Below are positions 6,768 to 16,213 of a stretch of DNA of 64,000 nucleotides, one piece after another; position 1 is the stretch's first letter, and every line of letters begins with the position of its first letter. This stretch comes from CAYSRJ01 sp964521865 (lineage in GTDB: Bacteria > Spirochaetota > B62-G9 > DRHN01): positions 372,001 to 436,000 of the forward strand of contig CAZFTJ010000001.1 of assembly GCA_964521865.1 (NCBI GenBank), read 5' to 3'. A program made the position numbers and the translations under genes. Under the pieces are notes generated by a model, which ran no database searches, had not been told where the DNA came from, and saw only the letters and a list, made by a program, of their open reading frames with translations.

Positions 6768-9512
6768 ATGCAAGTGTTGTGTGATAAGCTGCTTCATGTA
6801 GCTGACCACGGGATCCTTCAATATACCCTTGATGAAGGGAAGATACTCTATGTCAATCAAGGACTCCTTGCTATTTTTGATATTGCCGACACTCCGGATT
6901 CATTTAAAGCAAAATCCGTAAAAAATGTACTGCTTGACACCGGTACGTACGGACGGATAAGAACACAGCTCTTAAAGAAAAAAGAAATTCATAACTTTGA
7001 ATACAGATTTAAAACATGCCGTGGGAAAGAGAGGTGGGTCCATTACGATGCATTTCTTATGGACGGCTCCACTCTAAAGGCAAAAAAGGTACTGGCGCTG
7101 GTGAAGGATGTAACGGAGCAGAAAAAAATAGAGAAAGAATACGAGCAGTTAAAAAGAGTATTGCAAAGTGAAAAAAAAGGTTTATTGAAGGTTGCAAAGG
7201 AGATAGAAGAAGAGCTTGAAAAAAGCGAGCAGAAGTATCGAAGCCTGGTCGAGAAAGCTGGCGCCGGAGTGGCGACGCTGGATGTGAAAGGAAGGTTCAC
7301 CTACGTCAACGGTGCCCTTCGGAAAATGATCGGTTATTCAAAGGGTGAGTTGATAGGAAGGCCCTTTGCCGGCTTCCTTCATCCGGACGACAAGATGCGA
7401 GTAATGCAGATATTTTCGAGAGCATCGTCAAACCCCGGAAAAAAGATCGAGCTGGAATGCAGAGGCATCCATAAAAACGGTACTGAAGTTCAAATGCATT
7501 CAATCCCTGCAGCCTATACATACAGAGGCAGGATTCTCGGTTTTAATGCAATAATTACAGACATCACCGAACGCAAGAAGGCGGAGGAAGCGGTGCAAAG
7601 GGAGAGAGATACGGCTCAGCAGTATCTGGACATTGCCGGGGTCATATTCGTAGCTCTCAACGCGAAAGGAACGGTCACCCTTATAAATAAAAAAGGCTGT
7701 GAGGTTTTGGGTTACAATGAAAAAGAAATCATCGGTAAAAGCTGGTTCGATAACTTCGTACCTAAAAAACAGGTCGACCGGGTAAAATCGATCTCTAAAA
7801 TGCTACTGGAGGGAAACATCGAGCCTGCAAAGTATTTTGAAAATATAGTTTTGACCAAAACGGGAGAAGAAAGATTAATTGCATGGCACAACACAATTTT
7901 GAGAGACGAAAACGGAAACATCATCGGACATTTGAGCTCGGGAGAAGATATCACCCGGCGCAGGATGATCGAGGACGAGCTGAGAAGATCGAAAGAGCTT
8001 TTTGAGAAATCCCTTGCAAGCCTGGATAGTGCGGTATTTATACTGGATGGTAAAAATCCTCCGATAATAATAGAATGCAATCCGGCGGCGACTGCTATTT
8101 TTGGTTATGAGAAACAAGAAATGATCGGCAGAACCGCCGCACTTCTGCACAGCAGCAGAAAGACACTTGTGGAATTTCAAAAGGTGATGTATCCGACCAT
8201 CGAAAAAAAGGGGTATCTCTCATCATTTGAATTTCAGATGAAAAGAAAAAACGGCCGCATCTTCCCGTCCGAGCACAGTGTCTTTCCATTACTGGACGAA
8301 AAAGGCGACCGGTCCGGCTATGTGAGTGTGGTGAAAGATATAACGGAGCGAAAAAAGGTTCAGGATGCCCTTCAGAAGAGCCAAAAGAGATACTACAGCC
8401 TCTTCGAATACTCACCGAGCTCTCTCTGGGAGGAGGATTTTTCAGAGGTCAAAAAATACATCGATACGCTGAAAAAGCGAGGCATCAAGGATTTCAGAAG
8501 ATATCTCGAAAAACATCCTGAAATCGTGAAGGAATGCGTCGCACTGGTAAAAGTTCTGGATACGAATAAGGCCACCCTGGATCAATATTGCGCGAGGAAT
8601 AAAGAAAATATAATCACAGACCTGAGAAATATTTTTACGGAAGAGACGTATAAATCCTTTATAGAGGATATGGTCGCTATAGCTCAGGGTAAAACGTTCG
8701 TCAAATTCCAATCACCAGCAAGAACCCTGACAGATGATAAGGTTGACAGGATCATGAGATGGGCGGTGCTTCCCGGATATGAAGATACCTACTCCAAAGT
8801 ACTTGTTTCGGAAATAGACATAACAGAGCAGAAACGTATGCTGTATGAGCTGGAAAAGTCGCATAAGCTGCTCAGAAATCTCTCCGCCCATCTGGAATCC
8901 GTTACTGAGGAGGAGAGAAAATCCGTTTCACGCGAGATACACGATGAGTTCGGACAATTTTTAACCGCACTTAGAATGGACATCTCCTGGCTTAATAAGA
9001 GGATTAACCCTGAGGATTTGGAAGTTGTAAAAAGGGTCGAATCCATGGCACATTTAACCAGTGAAATGATTCAATCCGTTAAAAGAATATCTTCACATTT
9101 GAGGCCATCCATAATTGATGATCTCGGATTGGCAGCGGCAATCGAGTGGCAGCTGGACGATTTTCAGAAGAGAACCGGAATTGCCTGCAGTGTACATATC
9201 GAGCCGGAAGATATTATTATCGGCACAAATATTTCAATAACGGTATACAGAATACTTCAGGAAGCGTTGACAAACATCGCTCGTCATACGAAGGCATCAA
9301 AGGTAAGGGTGAGCTTAAAGAAAGAGACCGATAAGCTCGTTTTAACGGTACAGGATAACGGTACGGGTATAACAGAACAAAAGATTCGAGATTCAAAATC
9401 TCTGGGACTGCTTGGTATGCAGGAACGTGCCCACCACATCGGCGGTACTGTGAAGATTAATGGAAAATCGGGCAATGGGACGATGGTGAGGGTAAGCGTC
9501 CCGGTTAGCTGA
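6768..9512 (+). CDS. multi-PAS sensor histidine kinase (HisKA_3 type)
   Basis: A soluble sensor kinase of 914 residues with no membrane segment visible. From the N-terminus it has a PAS domain, a coiled coil, three further PAS domains with D-I-T-E-R-K type ends, a fifth PAS-like domain with a helical insert (around 8400-8830), then a HisKA_3 dimerisation domain and an HATPase. The phosphoacceptor is the histidine in SREIHDEFGQ, about residue 725. The ATP-site motifs DNGTGI and GLLGMQER are present. HisKA_3 kinases normally act on NarL/LuxR regulators, and exactly such a gene follows after 14 bases. I chose the ATG at 6768; an in-frame ATG at 6678 would add 30 residues without domain character. 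The signal is unknown; cytosolic PAS domains suggest redox, a small ligand or energy state. Confidence 0.9.
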   Translation: MQVLCDKLLHVADHGILQYTLDEGKILYVNQGLLAIFDIADTPDSFKAKSVKNVLLDTGTYGRIRTQLLKKKEIHNFEYRFKTCRGKERWVHYDAFLMDGSTLKAKKVLALVKDVTEQKKIEKEYEQLKRVLQSEKKGLLKVAKEIEEELEKSEQKYRSLVEKAGAGVATLDVKGRFTYVNGALRKMIGYSKGELIGRPFAGFLHPDDKMRVMQIFSRASSNPGKKIELECRGIHKNGTEVQMHSIPAAYTYRGRILGFNAIITDITERKKAEEAVQRERDTAQQYLDIAGVIFVALNAKGTVTLINKKGCEVLGYNEKEIIGKSWFDNFVPKKQVDRVKSISKMLLEGNIEPAKYFENIVLTKTGEERLIAWHNTILRDENGNIIGHLSSGEDITRRRMIEDELRRSKELFEKSLASLDSAVFILDGKNPPIIIECNPAATAIFGYEKQEMIGRTAALLHSSRKTLVEFQKVMYPTIEKKGYLSSFEFQMKRKNGRIFPSEHSVFPLLDEKGDRSGYVSVVKDITERKKVQDALQKSQKRYYSLFEYSPSSLWEEDFSEVKKYIDTLKKRGIKDFRRYLEKHPEIVKECVALVKVLDTNKATLDQYCARNKENIITDLRNIFTEETYKSFIEDMVAIAQGKTFVKFQSPARTLTDDKVDRIMRWAVLPGYEDTYSKVLVSEIDITEQKRMLYELEKSHKLLRNLSAHLESVTEEERKSVSREIHDEFGQFLTALRMDISWLNKRINPEDLEVVKRVESMAHLTSEMIQSVKRISSHLRPSIIDDLGLAAAIEWQLDDFQKRTGIACSVHIEPEDIIIGTNISITVYRILQEALTNIARHTKASKVRVSLKKETDKLVLTVQDNGTGITEQKIRDSKSLGLLGMQERAHHIGGTVKINGKSGNGTMVRVSVPVS

Positions 9513-9526
9513 TATGGAGCGCTGCA

Positions 9527-10159
9527 ATGTCAATAAAAATTATTTTCGCTGATGACCATACCCTGATGAGAGAGGGTATAAAACAGATTCTCAATACAAC
9601 TCCCGATATTACCGTTTCGGATGAAGCCCGCAATGGGCGTGAGCTGCTGTCAAAGCTCAGGGTAAAAGAATATAATGCCGTTGTCCTGGATATCTCTATG
9701 CCCGGGTTAAACGGGCTCGATGCTCTCAAGCACATAAAAAGCATTAAATCCGGGATTCCCGTATTGGTATTGAGCATGCACCCGGAAGAACAGTATGCCG
9801 TTCGGGTCCTGAAGGCAGGAGCGTCAGGCTACCTCACAAAGGAGAGCGCCTCTGAAGAGCTCATACATGCGATCCGAAAGGTTGTTGCGGGCAGAAAATA
9901 TGTAAGCCCCACTCTTGCGGAAAAGCTTGCGCTCGATCTGAATGCGGATAATGGAAAATTGCCTCACGAAACGCTCTCGGATCGGGAGTATCAGGTTCTC
10001 TGCATGATTTCCTCAGGGAAAACAGCAAAAGAGATTGCCGGAGAGCTCATGCTCAGCGTCAAGACGGTAAGCACCTACCGGGCCCGCATCCTGGAAAAGA
10101 TGGGCATGAAAAATAATGCACAGCTAACGCACTATGCAATACAAAATGGATTGGCGTAA
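9527..10159 (+). CDS. NarL/LuxR-family response regulator
   Basis: A 210-residue two-domain regulator and the probable partner of the upstream kinase. The receiver has the acidic pair Asp9-Asp10, the phosphorylated Asp55 in VVLDISMPG and Lys105. The C-terminal LuxR helix-turn-helix runs from about residue 148 (LSDREYQVL to KTVSTYRARI) and should bind DNA as a dimer when phosphorylated. A GGAG site precedes the ATG. The dyads at 6547-6592 and 5972-5990 are candidate targets, but nothing in the sequence ties the regulator to them. Confidence 0.92.
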   Translation: MSIKIIFADDHTLMREGIKQILNTTPDITVSDEARNGRELLSKLRVKEYNAVVLDISMPGLNGLDALKHIKSIKSGIPVLVLSMHPEEQYAVRVLKAGASGYLTKESASEELIHAIRKVVAGRKYVSPTLAEKLALDLNADNGKLPHETLSDREYQVLCMISSGKTAKEIAGELMLSVKTVSTYRARILEKMGMKNNAQLTHYAIQNGLA

Positions 10160-10395
10160 TAGCCTTACCCCGGGCTCCGAGCCTCTCTTCTGTGTAAGAA
10201 AAACACCGACGTTCTAAAGAGTGAAAATCCTACAAAAAAATCAGAAAAAGACCTGCATACACGAGCTTTTTTGGACACTAAAATAGTAAAAATAAAACAA
10301 AGCGTTCGGCGGTGAAAACCTCGCCTCTTGCAGACGGACCCGGATCTGTTGTTACCGGGTGCCGGACACTCACATCTGGTAAAGGAGGTTTGATA

Positions 10396-11016
10396 ATGAA
10401 AAGAGTGCTTATCGTACTGCTCGTTCTTTTCTCAGCATCCGCAGGGACATTGCTCGCCCAGGAAGCTGAAAAACGGACGCCGCCAAAGGTTGATATTGGA
10501 AACATGATGATCGTATACGGCGGAGTTAACTACAGCGTCGCTGCGGTGCCGTATGGATCTGTCGGATTCGGATTTGATTTTCAAATCGGCGATAATATGG
10601 TTTTCAGCCCAACCGTCAAAATGCTGCGAACCCACGTTGCTGCCGGAACAGAATACTCAGGGGCCGCGAGCGTAGAGGGAGGTGAAATTAACTATCTCGA
10701 TATCGACCTGTCCCTTAAATACTTCATACAGAAAAAATGGTGGGTTTCGGGAGGTTTTGTCTATGAAGCTTTTCTCAACGGATACTACATAGATAATACG
10801 GGGACAGCCACACTTTTTACTTCCCTGAGCCAGACCGATGAAGCGAACAAGCTCGGACTAAAGTGTGCAACAGGGTTATACGCCCCGATTGCGCAGGGCG
10901 TCTACATGATTCCAAGCGGCTCTTTACGGATTAATCTGCCGAACTCGACAGACTACGGCTTTTCATCTTCAGATATAATTTTCGGCATCGATTTCGGGAT
11001 CGGAATAAAAATGTAA
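10396..11016 (+). CDS. outer-membrane beta-barrel protein (porin-like fold, unknown role)
   Basis: A 206-residue exported protein. A clear signal peptide (MKRVLIVLLVLFSASAGTLL) ends with a likely cleavage after Ala21. The mature part alternates short aromatic-rich beta strands such as MIVYGGVNYSVAAVPYGSVG and ends in strands GIDFGIGIKM, as in small outer-membrane barrels. AAAGGAGG stands just before the ATG, so the start is secure. An ACCCGG/CCGGGT inverted pair (10338-10343 with 10355-10360) lies in the leader. It sits inside the signalling locus between a LuxR regulator and a CheY-like gene and may be a regulated target or an envelope sensor. I do not recognise a specific family. Confidence 0.75.
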   Translation: MKRVLIVLLVLFSASAGTLLAQEAEKRTPPKVDIGNMMIVYGGVNYSVAAVPYGSVGFGFDFQIGDNMVFSPTVKMLRTHVAAGTEYSGAASVEGGEINYLDIDLSLKYFIQKKWWVSGGFVYEAFLNGYYIDNTGTATLFTSLSQTDEANKLGLKCATGLYAPIAQGVYMIPSGSLRINLPNSTDYGFSSSDIIFGIDFGIGIKM

Positions 11017-11128
11017 TTGAGAATGGACGCGGTGCCGGTTTTTTGAAAATAGAAGACAGAAAAGCCTCTGATGGATGAGACAAAACATTCAAAGCATAAA
11101 TAGCAATCCTTAATGGGGAACAAAGGAC

Positions 11129-11506
11129 ATGAAAGTTTTTATCGTAGATGATTCAGAGGTGATACGAGAGCGGCTGGCGTCCATGCTTTCTGAGATCACA
11201 GGCGTTAAAATAGCGGGTTATGCAAAAGATAAAGACGAAGCTTTGAAATTAATTCTGAAATCGGAAGCTCAGGTGCTGATACTGGATATACGTATTCCGG
11301 GGGGCAACGGCATCAATGTGCTTAACAAAATAAAGAAAGAAAACCCGTCTCTCATAGTAATAATGCTTACGAACTACCCCTACCCCCAATACCGGAAGAA
11401 ATGTATGGAAGGAGGAGCCGATTACTTTTTTGATAAATCAACCGAGTTCGACAGGATCCCTGAAGTACTCGAACAGTTGATGAATTCTCCGGAGAAAAGG
11501 AATTGA
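11129..11506 (+). CDS. single-domain response regulator (CheY-like)
   Basis: A 125-residue receiver with no output domain. Asp7-Asp8, phospho-site Asp53 (LILDIRIPG), the conserved threonine in IVIMLTN and Lys103 are all present. GGGGAA lies 8-9 bases before the ATG. It lies 73 bases upstream of cheR and could be an alternative flagellar-switch ligand, a phosphate sink or a relay partner for the Hpt protein encoded at 19658. It differs clearly from the CheY encoded at 15241. Confidence 0.88.
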   Translation: MKVFIVDDSEVIRERLASMLSEITGVKIAGYAKDKDEALKLILKSEAQVLILDIRIPGGNGINVLNKIKKENPSLIVIMLTNYPYPQYRKKCMEGGADYFFDKSTEFDRIPEVLEQLMNSPEKRN

Positions 11507-11579
11507 TCGTAATTACCGCTATAAATCAGTATCGGCGTATCTGATGATAATATGAAAAAGTGAGAAATCGGAAAGATGA

Positions 11580-12431
11580 ATGGAAGAAGAGAGAGAGTTT
11601 CAGTTTCTCCTGGAAAAAATAAGAAGGAATCGGGATATCGATTTTAGCAAATACCGTTCTGAGATTTTAAAAAGAAGGATCAAATACAGAATACACAGTG
11701 CCGGGTGCGTCAATTATTGGGACTATATTCTGCTTCTGAACAGAGATCCCGGGGAATATGACAGACTTATAGAGACATTGACCATCAAGGTAAGTGAGTT
11801 TTTTCGCGATCCGGCGGTTTTCGACGTTCTGGGGAGTGAAATTATACCTGAGATAGTGGCTCAAAAACAAAATCAGGGGGCAAAAAAAATTTACGCATGG
11901 TCCTGCGGGTCTGCTTTCGGCCAGGAAGCATACAGCATGGCGATACTATTTTGTGAAACCCTTGGCAGAAGATTGGACTGTTTCGACATTAAAATCCTTG
12001 CAACGGATATCGATAGAAGCTCTCTGGAAAAGGCACGGTGGGCCTCATATGGCAGAGAGGCGGTAAAAAAGGTAAAGCCGCACATTTTGTTTAAGTATTT
12101 CACCCATTTTCAGGACAACTATATTGTCAAGGACATTGTAAGAGACCTGGTAAGCTTCAGGCATCACGATTTAATGGCAGACGGACGGGAGCATAACATA
12201 GATCTGGTTCTTTGCAGAAATCTGCTGATCTACTTCGAGAAAGAGCTGCAGGAGAAAGTCATCCGCAACCTGTACAACGTAATGAATTGCGGGGGATTTC
12301 TCATTCTCGGTAAAACGGAGACTGTTTCACCGCACATGTCTCACCGTTTTGAGATTATGGATATGAGGGAGAGGATATATAAAAAAATATGCGTCGATAG
12401 CGTGCAGCACGATGCACGGCGCACGCTTTAG
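11580..12431 (+). CDS. cheR: chemoreceptor glutamate methyltransferase CheR
   Basis: A 283-residue S-adenosylmethionine-dependent enzyme that methylates receptor glutamates, opposing CheB. The alpha-helical N-terminal domain (residues 1-75) with the basic helix SEILKRRIKYRI is followed by the methyltransferase fold. The motif VSEFFRDP and the LCRNLLIYFE strand are typical. The AdoMet loop reads WSCGSAFGQEAYS (107-119), where most CheR proteins have WSAGCSTGEEPYS, so the first glutamate is glutamine here. It directly precedes the receptor gene (18 bases). Function is very likely retained, but the loop change is worth noting. Confidence 0.92.
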   Translation: MEEEREFQFLLEKIRRNRDIDFSKYRSEILKRRIKYRIHSAGCVNYWDYILLLNRDPGEYDRLIETLTIKVSEFFRDPAVFDVLGSEIIPEIVAQKQNQGAKKIYAWSCGSAFGQEAYSMAILFCETLGRRLDCFDIKILATDIDRSSLEKARWASYGREAVKKVKPHILFKYFTHFQDNYIVKDIVRDLVSFRHHDLMADGREHNIDLVLCRNLLIYFEKELQEKVIRNLYNVMNCGGFLILGKTETVSPHMSHRFEIMDMRERIYKKICVDSVQHDARRTL

Positions 12432-12449
12432 GGAATAAGGAGGTGGAAG

Positions 12450-14690
12450 ATGCAATTGAATATAAGTAAAAAAATGGCATTGGGATTCGGAGTTATCATA
12501 GCGCTGCTGATAGCGTTCGGCGTCCTGGTTTTGATCAATGTGTCCGACATAATCGACCAATTTACTTTCGTCGCAACACATGACACTCCTTCCATAAAAA
12601 ACGCCAGGCAACTCAAAACACTTATTGTAGATATGGAGTCCGGGCAGAGAGGCTTCTGCATTACACAAAAAGAAGAATACCTCGAACCCTATAATACGGG
12701 AATGACCGAATTCGAGAGCTTAATGTCCAAAGAAAGGGAGCTTGTGAGCGATGACCCGGGACAGATAAGCCGGCTCGAAAAGATAGAAGGATTGATCGAA
12801 GAGTGGCAGCAAAAATCGGCCAAACCCGAGATCGATATGGCCAGAAAAGTAGCCCAGGCCACGGTGGATGCCGATTATCTCCAGGAAACAATATCAAAAG
12901 GGGTCGGGAGCGGTATAATAGACAGCATCCATTCCGTGCTCGCTGAAATGACCGCCAATTTCAGAAGAGCCGGAAACAGGGACGGCGTGCTCCTGGCTGT
13001 CTCGATAGAGCGGGACTTAATGGATGTGCAGTCGGGAAAAAGAGGATTCGTAATTACAGGGAAAGACGCCTTCCTGGAGCCTTATAGTACCGGGCAAAAA
13101 CAGCTCAAAGAGGATATTGCCGGCCTTCGCAGGCTGTCGGCCGGGGATCAGGCAGCTTTACGACTCATCGGCGAAGTGGAAACCAAGGCCGATGACTGGC
13201 TTGAACGGGCAGCCAAACCCGAAATCGACGCCAGGTATGCTATGAACGAACATCCTGAAACCATGAAGGATGTAGCGGCAATGATTCAGGCGGGAACCGG
13301 CAAAAACATAATGGATCAGATCAGGGAGGAATTCGACAAGTTCATACAGGTGGAAGATGACTCAAGAACCAAGCGCTATGCCATTGCTTCGTCGGACTCC
13401 CGCAGCACAATACTTATAACAATCATCCTGGTCATAGTATCGGTAGTGTTCGGCGGTATTGTGGCAACGTTCATTACACGGGGAATAACAAGGTCCGTCC
13501 GCACACTGGTGAACGCAACGGATATTGTGTCCGGAGGAGACCTGACCCCACGGATAGAAGCCACCACAAAAGACGAGATAGGAAAGCTTGCAGGCTCCTT
13601 CAGACAGATGGTCAATAATCTGAAGAATATGGTTATGCGCGCCCGTGCCTCGTCGGAAGAAGTATCTTCATCTTCTCAGCAGCTCTCCTCGGCGGCCCAG
13701 CAGACAAACGCCTCGGTACAGCAGGTATCTTCCGCAATCCAGCAGCTCGCAAAGGGCGCCCAGACACAGGCACAGAGAGTCGAGGAAACCAGCCGTGCTA
13801 TGGAGCAGCTCAGCATCTCGGTCTCCCAAACAGCACAGTCCGCCCAGCAGGCTGCCTCGGCCTCCTCCCAGGCAAGTCAGTCGGCTCAGCAGGGATCGGA
13901 AACAGTTACGGAGACAGTTACGACAATGGATAAGATTTTCGAATCCACAAACAGCACGTCCGGGGCAGTAACAAAGCTGAGCGAGCGGTCCGAGCAGATG
14001 GCCGAGATCGTGGAGGTGATAAGCACAGTTGCCGATCAGACCAATCTCCTTGCGTTGAATGCCGCCATAGAGGCGGCGCGGGCCGGGGAGGCGGGCAAGG
14101 GGTTTGCCGTTGTTGCGGAAGAGGTGCGAAAGCTCGCCGAAAGCTCGGGACAATCCGCATCCAGAATCGCCCGGCTCATCAAAGAGACGATAAAGGATAC
14201 CCAGGAGGCGACTGAGAACATGCAGGATACTTTTGGCCAGGTGACCCAGGGAAGGGATGTAGTGGCAAAAACCTCCCAGGCCATAGAGGAGATTCTGCAG
14301 GCAAATAAGAATGTTGCGACCATGCTCGAGCAGATCTCAGCAGCTGCACAGCAGATGTCGGCTAATGCGAATCAGGTGGCGAAATCCGTTGAGGAGGTGG
14401 CAACAATTGCAGAAGAGGCATCGGCGTCCACACAGCAGGCCAGCTCGTCTACGGAGCAGATGGTGGCGACGATGCAGGAGATGGCTTCTTCCGCCCAATC
14501 GCTTGCCCAGATGGGGATAGATCTGAACAGTCTCGTGGCAGAATTCAAAACGGGAGAAGAGGCTGAAACCCGGACAATACAGGCAAAAACACCGAGAATG
14601 CGGAAACCGGCCGCTGTACCGCTGAATAATAGGCTTGCAGAGGCGAGAGAAAGAATGAGGACTGAGAGAGAGAAAGATGAAAACATATAA
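12450..14690 (+). CDS. methyl-accepting chemotaxis protein with two CHASE3 domains
   Basis: A 746-residue receptor. A first membrane helix (about 10-30) leads to a long extracytoplasmic part, a second helix (about 317-340), a HAMP domain and a cytoplasmic signalling hairpin whose tip (TVADQTNLLALNAAIEAAR) lies near residues 520-545. The sensor part holds two CHASE3-like repeats, each with the signature SGQRGF or SGKRGF followed by FLEPY or YLEPY and ending in AKPEID. There is no C-terminal NWETF-type tether; the protein ends in a charged helix. AAGGAGG precedes the ATG. It is the only receptor in the locus and so the presumed input for CheA/CheW here. Confidence 0.93.
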   Translation: MQLNISKKMALGFGVIIALLIAFGVLVLINVSDIIDQFTFVATHDTPSIKNARQLKTLIVDMESGQRGFCITQKEEYLEPYNTGMTEFESLMSKERELVSDDPGQISRLEKIEGLIEEWQQKSAKPEIDMARKVAQATVDADYLQETISKGVGSGIIDSIHSVLAEMTANFRRAGNRDGVLLAVSIERDLMDVQSGKRGFVITGKDAFLEPYSTGQKQLKEDIAGLRRLSAGDQAALRLIGEVETKADDWLERAAKPEIDARYAMNEHPETMKDVAAMIQAGTGKNIMDQIREEFDKFIQVEDDSRTKRYAIASSDSRSTILITIILVIVSVVFGGIVATFITRGITRSVRTLVNATDIVSGGDLTPRIEATTKDEIGKLAGSFRQMVNNLKNMVMRARASSEEVSSSSQQLSSAAQQTNASVQQVSSAIQQLAKGAQTQAQRVEETSRAMEQLSISVSQTAQSAQQAASASSQASQSAQQGSETVTETVTTMDKIFESTNSTSGAVTKLSERSEQMAEIVEVISTVADQTNLLALNAAIEAARAGEAGKGFAVVAEEVRKLAESSGQSASRIARLIKETIKDTQEATENMQDTFGQVTQGRDVVAKTSQAIEEILQANKNVATMLEQISAAAQQMSANANQVAKSVEEVATIAEEASASTQQASSSTEQMVATMQEMASSAQSLAQMGIDLNSLVAEFKTGEEAETRTIQAKTPRMRKPAAVPLNNRLAEARERMRTEREKDENI

Positions 14691-14727
14691 ACAAGCACCG
14701 GGCATAAACCAAACAGGGAGCGCAGCC

Positions 14728-15222
14728 ATGGGCGCAATGAAAGAAAAAGAGGAAAAAACTGTAAAAGAAATAATCCAGTTTATTAATTTCCGCCTCGGCA
14801 ATGATGAGTTCGGAATCGATATCAGCTCCGTGAAGGAGATAATCAGAGTCGAGAATATCACCCACATACCGGAGGCTCCCTCTTTTATCCATGGTCTGAC
14901 AAACCTTCGCGGTCAAATAATCCCGGTTATAGATCTGGCAAAACAGTTCGGTCTCCCGGAAAAAGAGAAACCGACGGGAAATGCGAGGATTATTGTTACC
15001 GAGCTCGACAGCCAATTAGTCGGGATGATGGTTGATGAGGTCCCGGGTGTATTGAAGATAGCTGAAGACAACGTCGAGCCTACGCCGGAGCTCATTCAGA
15101 ATGAGATAAAGGGGGATTATTTCAAAGGAGTGGGGAAACTGGAAAAAAGACTTATTATTCTTTTGGATTTAAAAAAGGTTTTAACTCCACGCGAGGTTGA
15201 AGAATTGTCGAAGATGAAATGA
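14728..15222 (+). CDS. cheW: chemotaxis coupling protein CheW
   Basis: A 164-residue CheW, the SH3-like adaptor that links CheA to receptors in the membrane array. The beta-sheet core runs from FINFRLGNDEFGIDISSVKEII through HGLTNLRGQIIPVIDL to GMMVDEVPGVLKI. The ATG at 14728 has AGGGAG 7 bases upstream and fits the family length; an ATG at 14677 would overlap the receptor gene by 14 bases. Gene order receptor-cheW-cheY suggests co-expression at matched levels. Confidence 0.92.
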   Translation: MGAMKEKEEKTVKEIIQFINFRLGNDEFGIDISSVKEIIRVENITHIPEAPSFIHGLTNLRGQIIPVIDLAKQFGLPEKEKPTGNARIIVTELDSQLVGMMVDEVPGVLKIAEDNVEPTPELIQNEIKGDYFKGVGKLEKRLIILLDLKKVLTPREVEELSKMK

Positions 15223-15240
15223 TGAATAGTGAGGAAAAAG

Positions 15241-15615
15241 ATGGCTAACATATTGATTGTGGATGATTCCAAATTTATGCGAAAGATTCTGTCTGCCATC
15301 CTATCTGAAGAGGGGTATACAGTAGTGGGTGAAGCCGAGAACGGCAAAGAGGCGACGGAGCTTTACAGAAGGCTCAGGCCGGATCTGGTGACTCTGGATA
15401 TAATCATGCCCGAGGTTGAGGGAGTAGATGCGCTGTCGGCTCTGAAAAAGATAATCAGGGAGGACCCGGATGCCAGGGTGATGGTGGTAAGCGCAATGGG
15501 TCAGGAGGCGGTGGTGGAAGAATATCTTCAGGCCGGGGCTAAAGACTTCATAGTAAAACCCTTTCAAGCAACAAAGATAAAGGATGCCATTAAAGGCCTG
15601 ATGAAAGTCGGATAA
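15241..15615 (+). CDS. cheY: chemotaxis response regulator CheY
   Basis: A 124-residue receiver with the CheY signature IVDDSKFMRK, phospho-Asp in LDIIMPEVEG, the threonine-equivalent serine in VVSAMGQ and the lysine in FIVKPFQ. It is expected to carry the CheA signal to the flagellar switch. The ATG at 15241 follows GAGGAAAAAG; the upstream GTG at 15229 is less likely. The short form and the VSAMGQE stretch are typical of CheY from Gram-positive bacteria and spirochaetes, whose signal is terminated by CheC/CheX phosphatases, in keeping with the cheC gene downstream. Confidence 0.92.
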   Translation: MANILIVDDSKFMRKILSAILSEEGYTVVGEAENGKEATELYRRLRPDLVTLDIIMPEVEGVDALSALKKIIREDPDARVMVVSAMGQEAVVEEYLQAGAKDFIVKPFQATKIKDAIKGLMKVG

Positions 15616-15675
15616 TTGAAATACGGATGCACTGGTGCGTGAAACTGAAATTTTGGCGAAAGATATCGGCTTCCA

Positions 15676-15692
15676 CCGGCATGGAATGCCGG
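15676..15692. repeat. 7-base perfect hairpin before cheD
   Basis: CCGGCAT (15676-15682) and ATGCCGG (15686-15692) flank the triloop GGA. No clear T-run follows, so it is more likely an mRNA-processing or attenuating stem between cheY and cheD than a full terminator. Confidence 0.4.
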
Positions 15693-15717
15693 TATTACAT
15701 ATGGATAAAACCGTAAA

Positions 15718-16200
15718 ATGGTGATACCGGTTGGTATGGGCGAAATAAAGGTTGCAGAATCACCGCATATAATATCGGCAGCCGGTTTAGGCTCGTGCAT
15801 TGCCGTAACGCTCTATGATACATCGACGACAATCGGCGGTCTGGCTCATGTCGTGCTTCCTTCCATCAAGGAGGCGCACGACAGGTCCAATCCCGGAAAA
15901 TTTGCGGATGTGGCAATAGGCGTAATGATTGACGATATGAAGCGGATAGGAGCCGACATCCGGTTTATGAGCGCTAAAATATTCGGGGGAGCAAACATGT
16001 TCCCTGAGATAATATTCTCGAACAGCCCCATGGATGTGGGAACAAGAAACATAACGGCGGTGGAGAAGGAATTGGAGAAACGAAATATCGGCATTACAGC
16101 TTCGGAAACAGGCGGTCATGTCGGTCGCACTGTGATATTTAATATGAGTGACGGTTCGATAGTGGTCAAAACAGCACACTTTTCGTCAAGAAAGTATTGA
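15718..16200 (+). CDS. cheD: chemoreceptor glutamine deamidase CheD
   Basis: A 160-residue CheD. It converts particular receptor glutamines to glutamate and, in Bacillus and Thermotoga, also binds and stimulates CheC. The catalytic cysteine is in GLGSC and the histidine in GLAHVVLP; KIFGGANMF is the usual downstream motif. The ribosome site before the ATG is weak, which may lower expression relative to cheY. Having both CheD and CheC encoded here suggests the Bacillus-type CheC-CheD adaptation loop. The last codons overlap an 11-base tandem duplication that continues into the cheB leader. Confidence 0.92.
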   Translation: MVIPVGMGEIKVAESPHIISAAGLGSCIAVTLYDTSTTIGGLAHVVLPSIKEAHDRSNPGKFADVAIGVMIDDMKRIGADIRFMSAKIFGGANMFPEIIFSNSPMDVGTRNITAVEKELEKRNIGITASETGGHVGRTVIFNMSDGSIVVKTAHFSSRKY

Positions 16201-16213
16201 GAAAGTATTGAGT

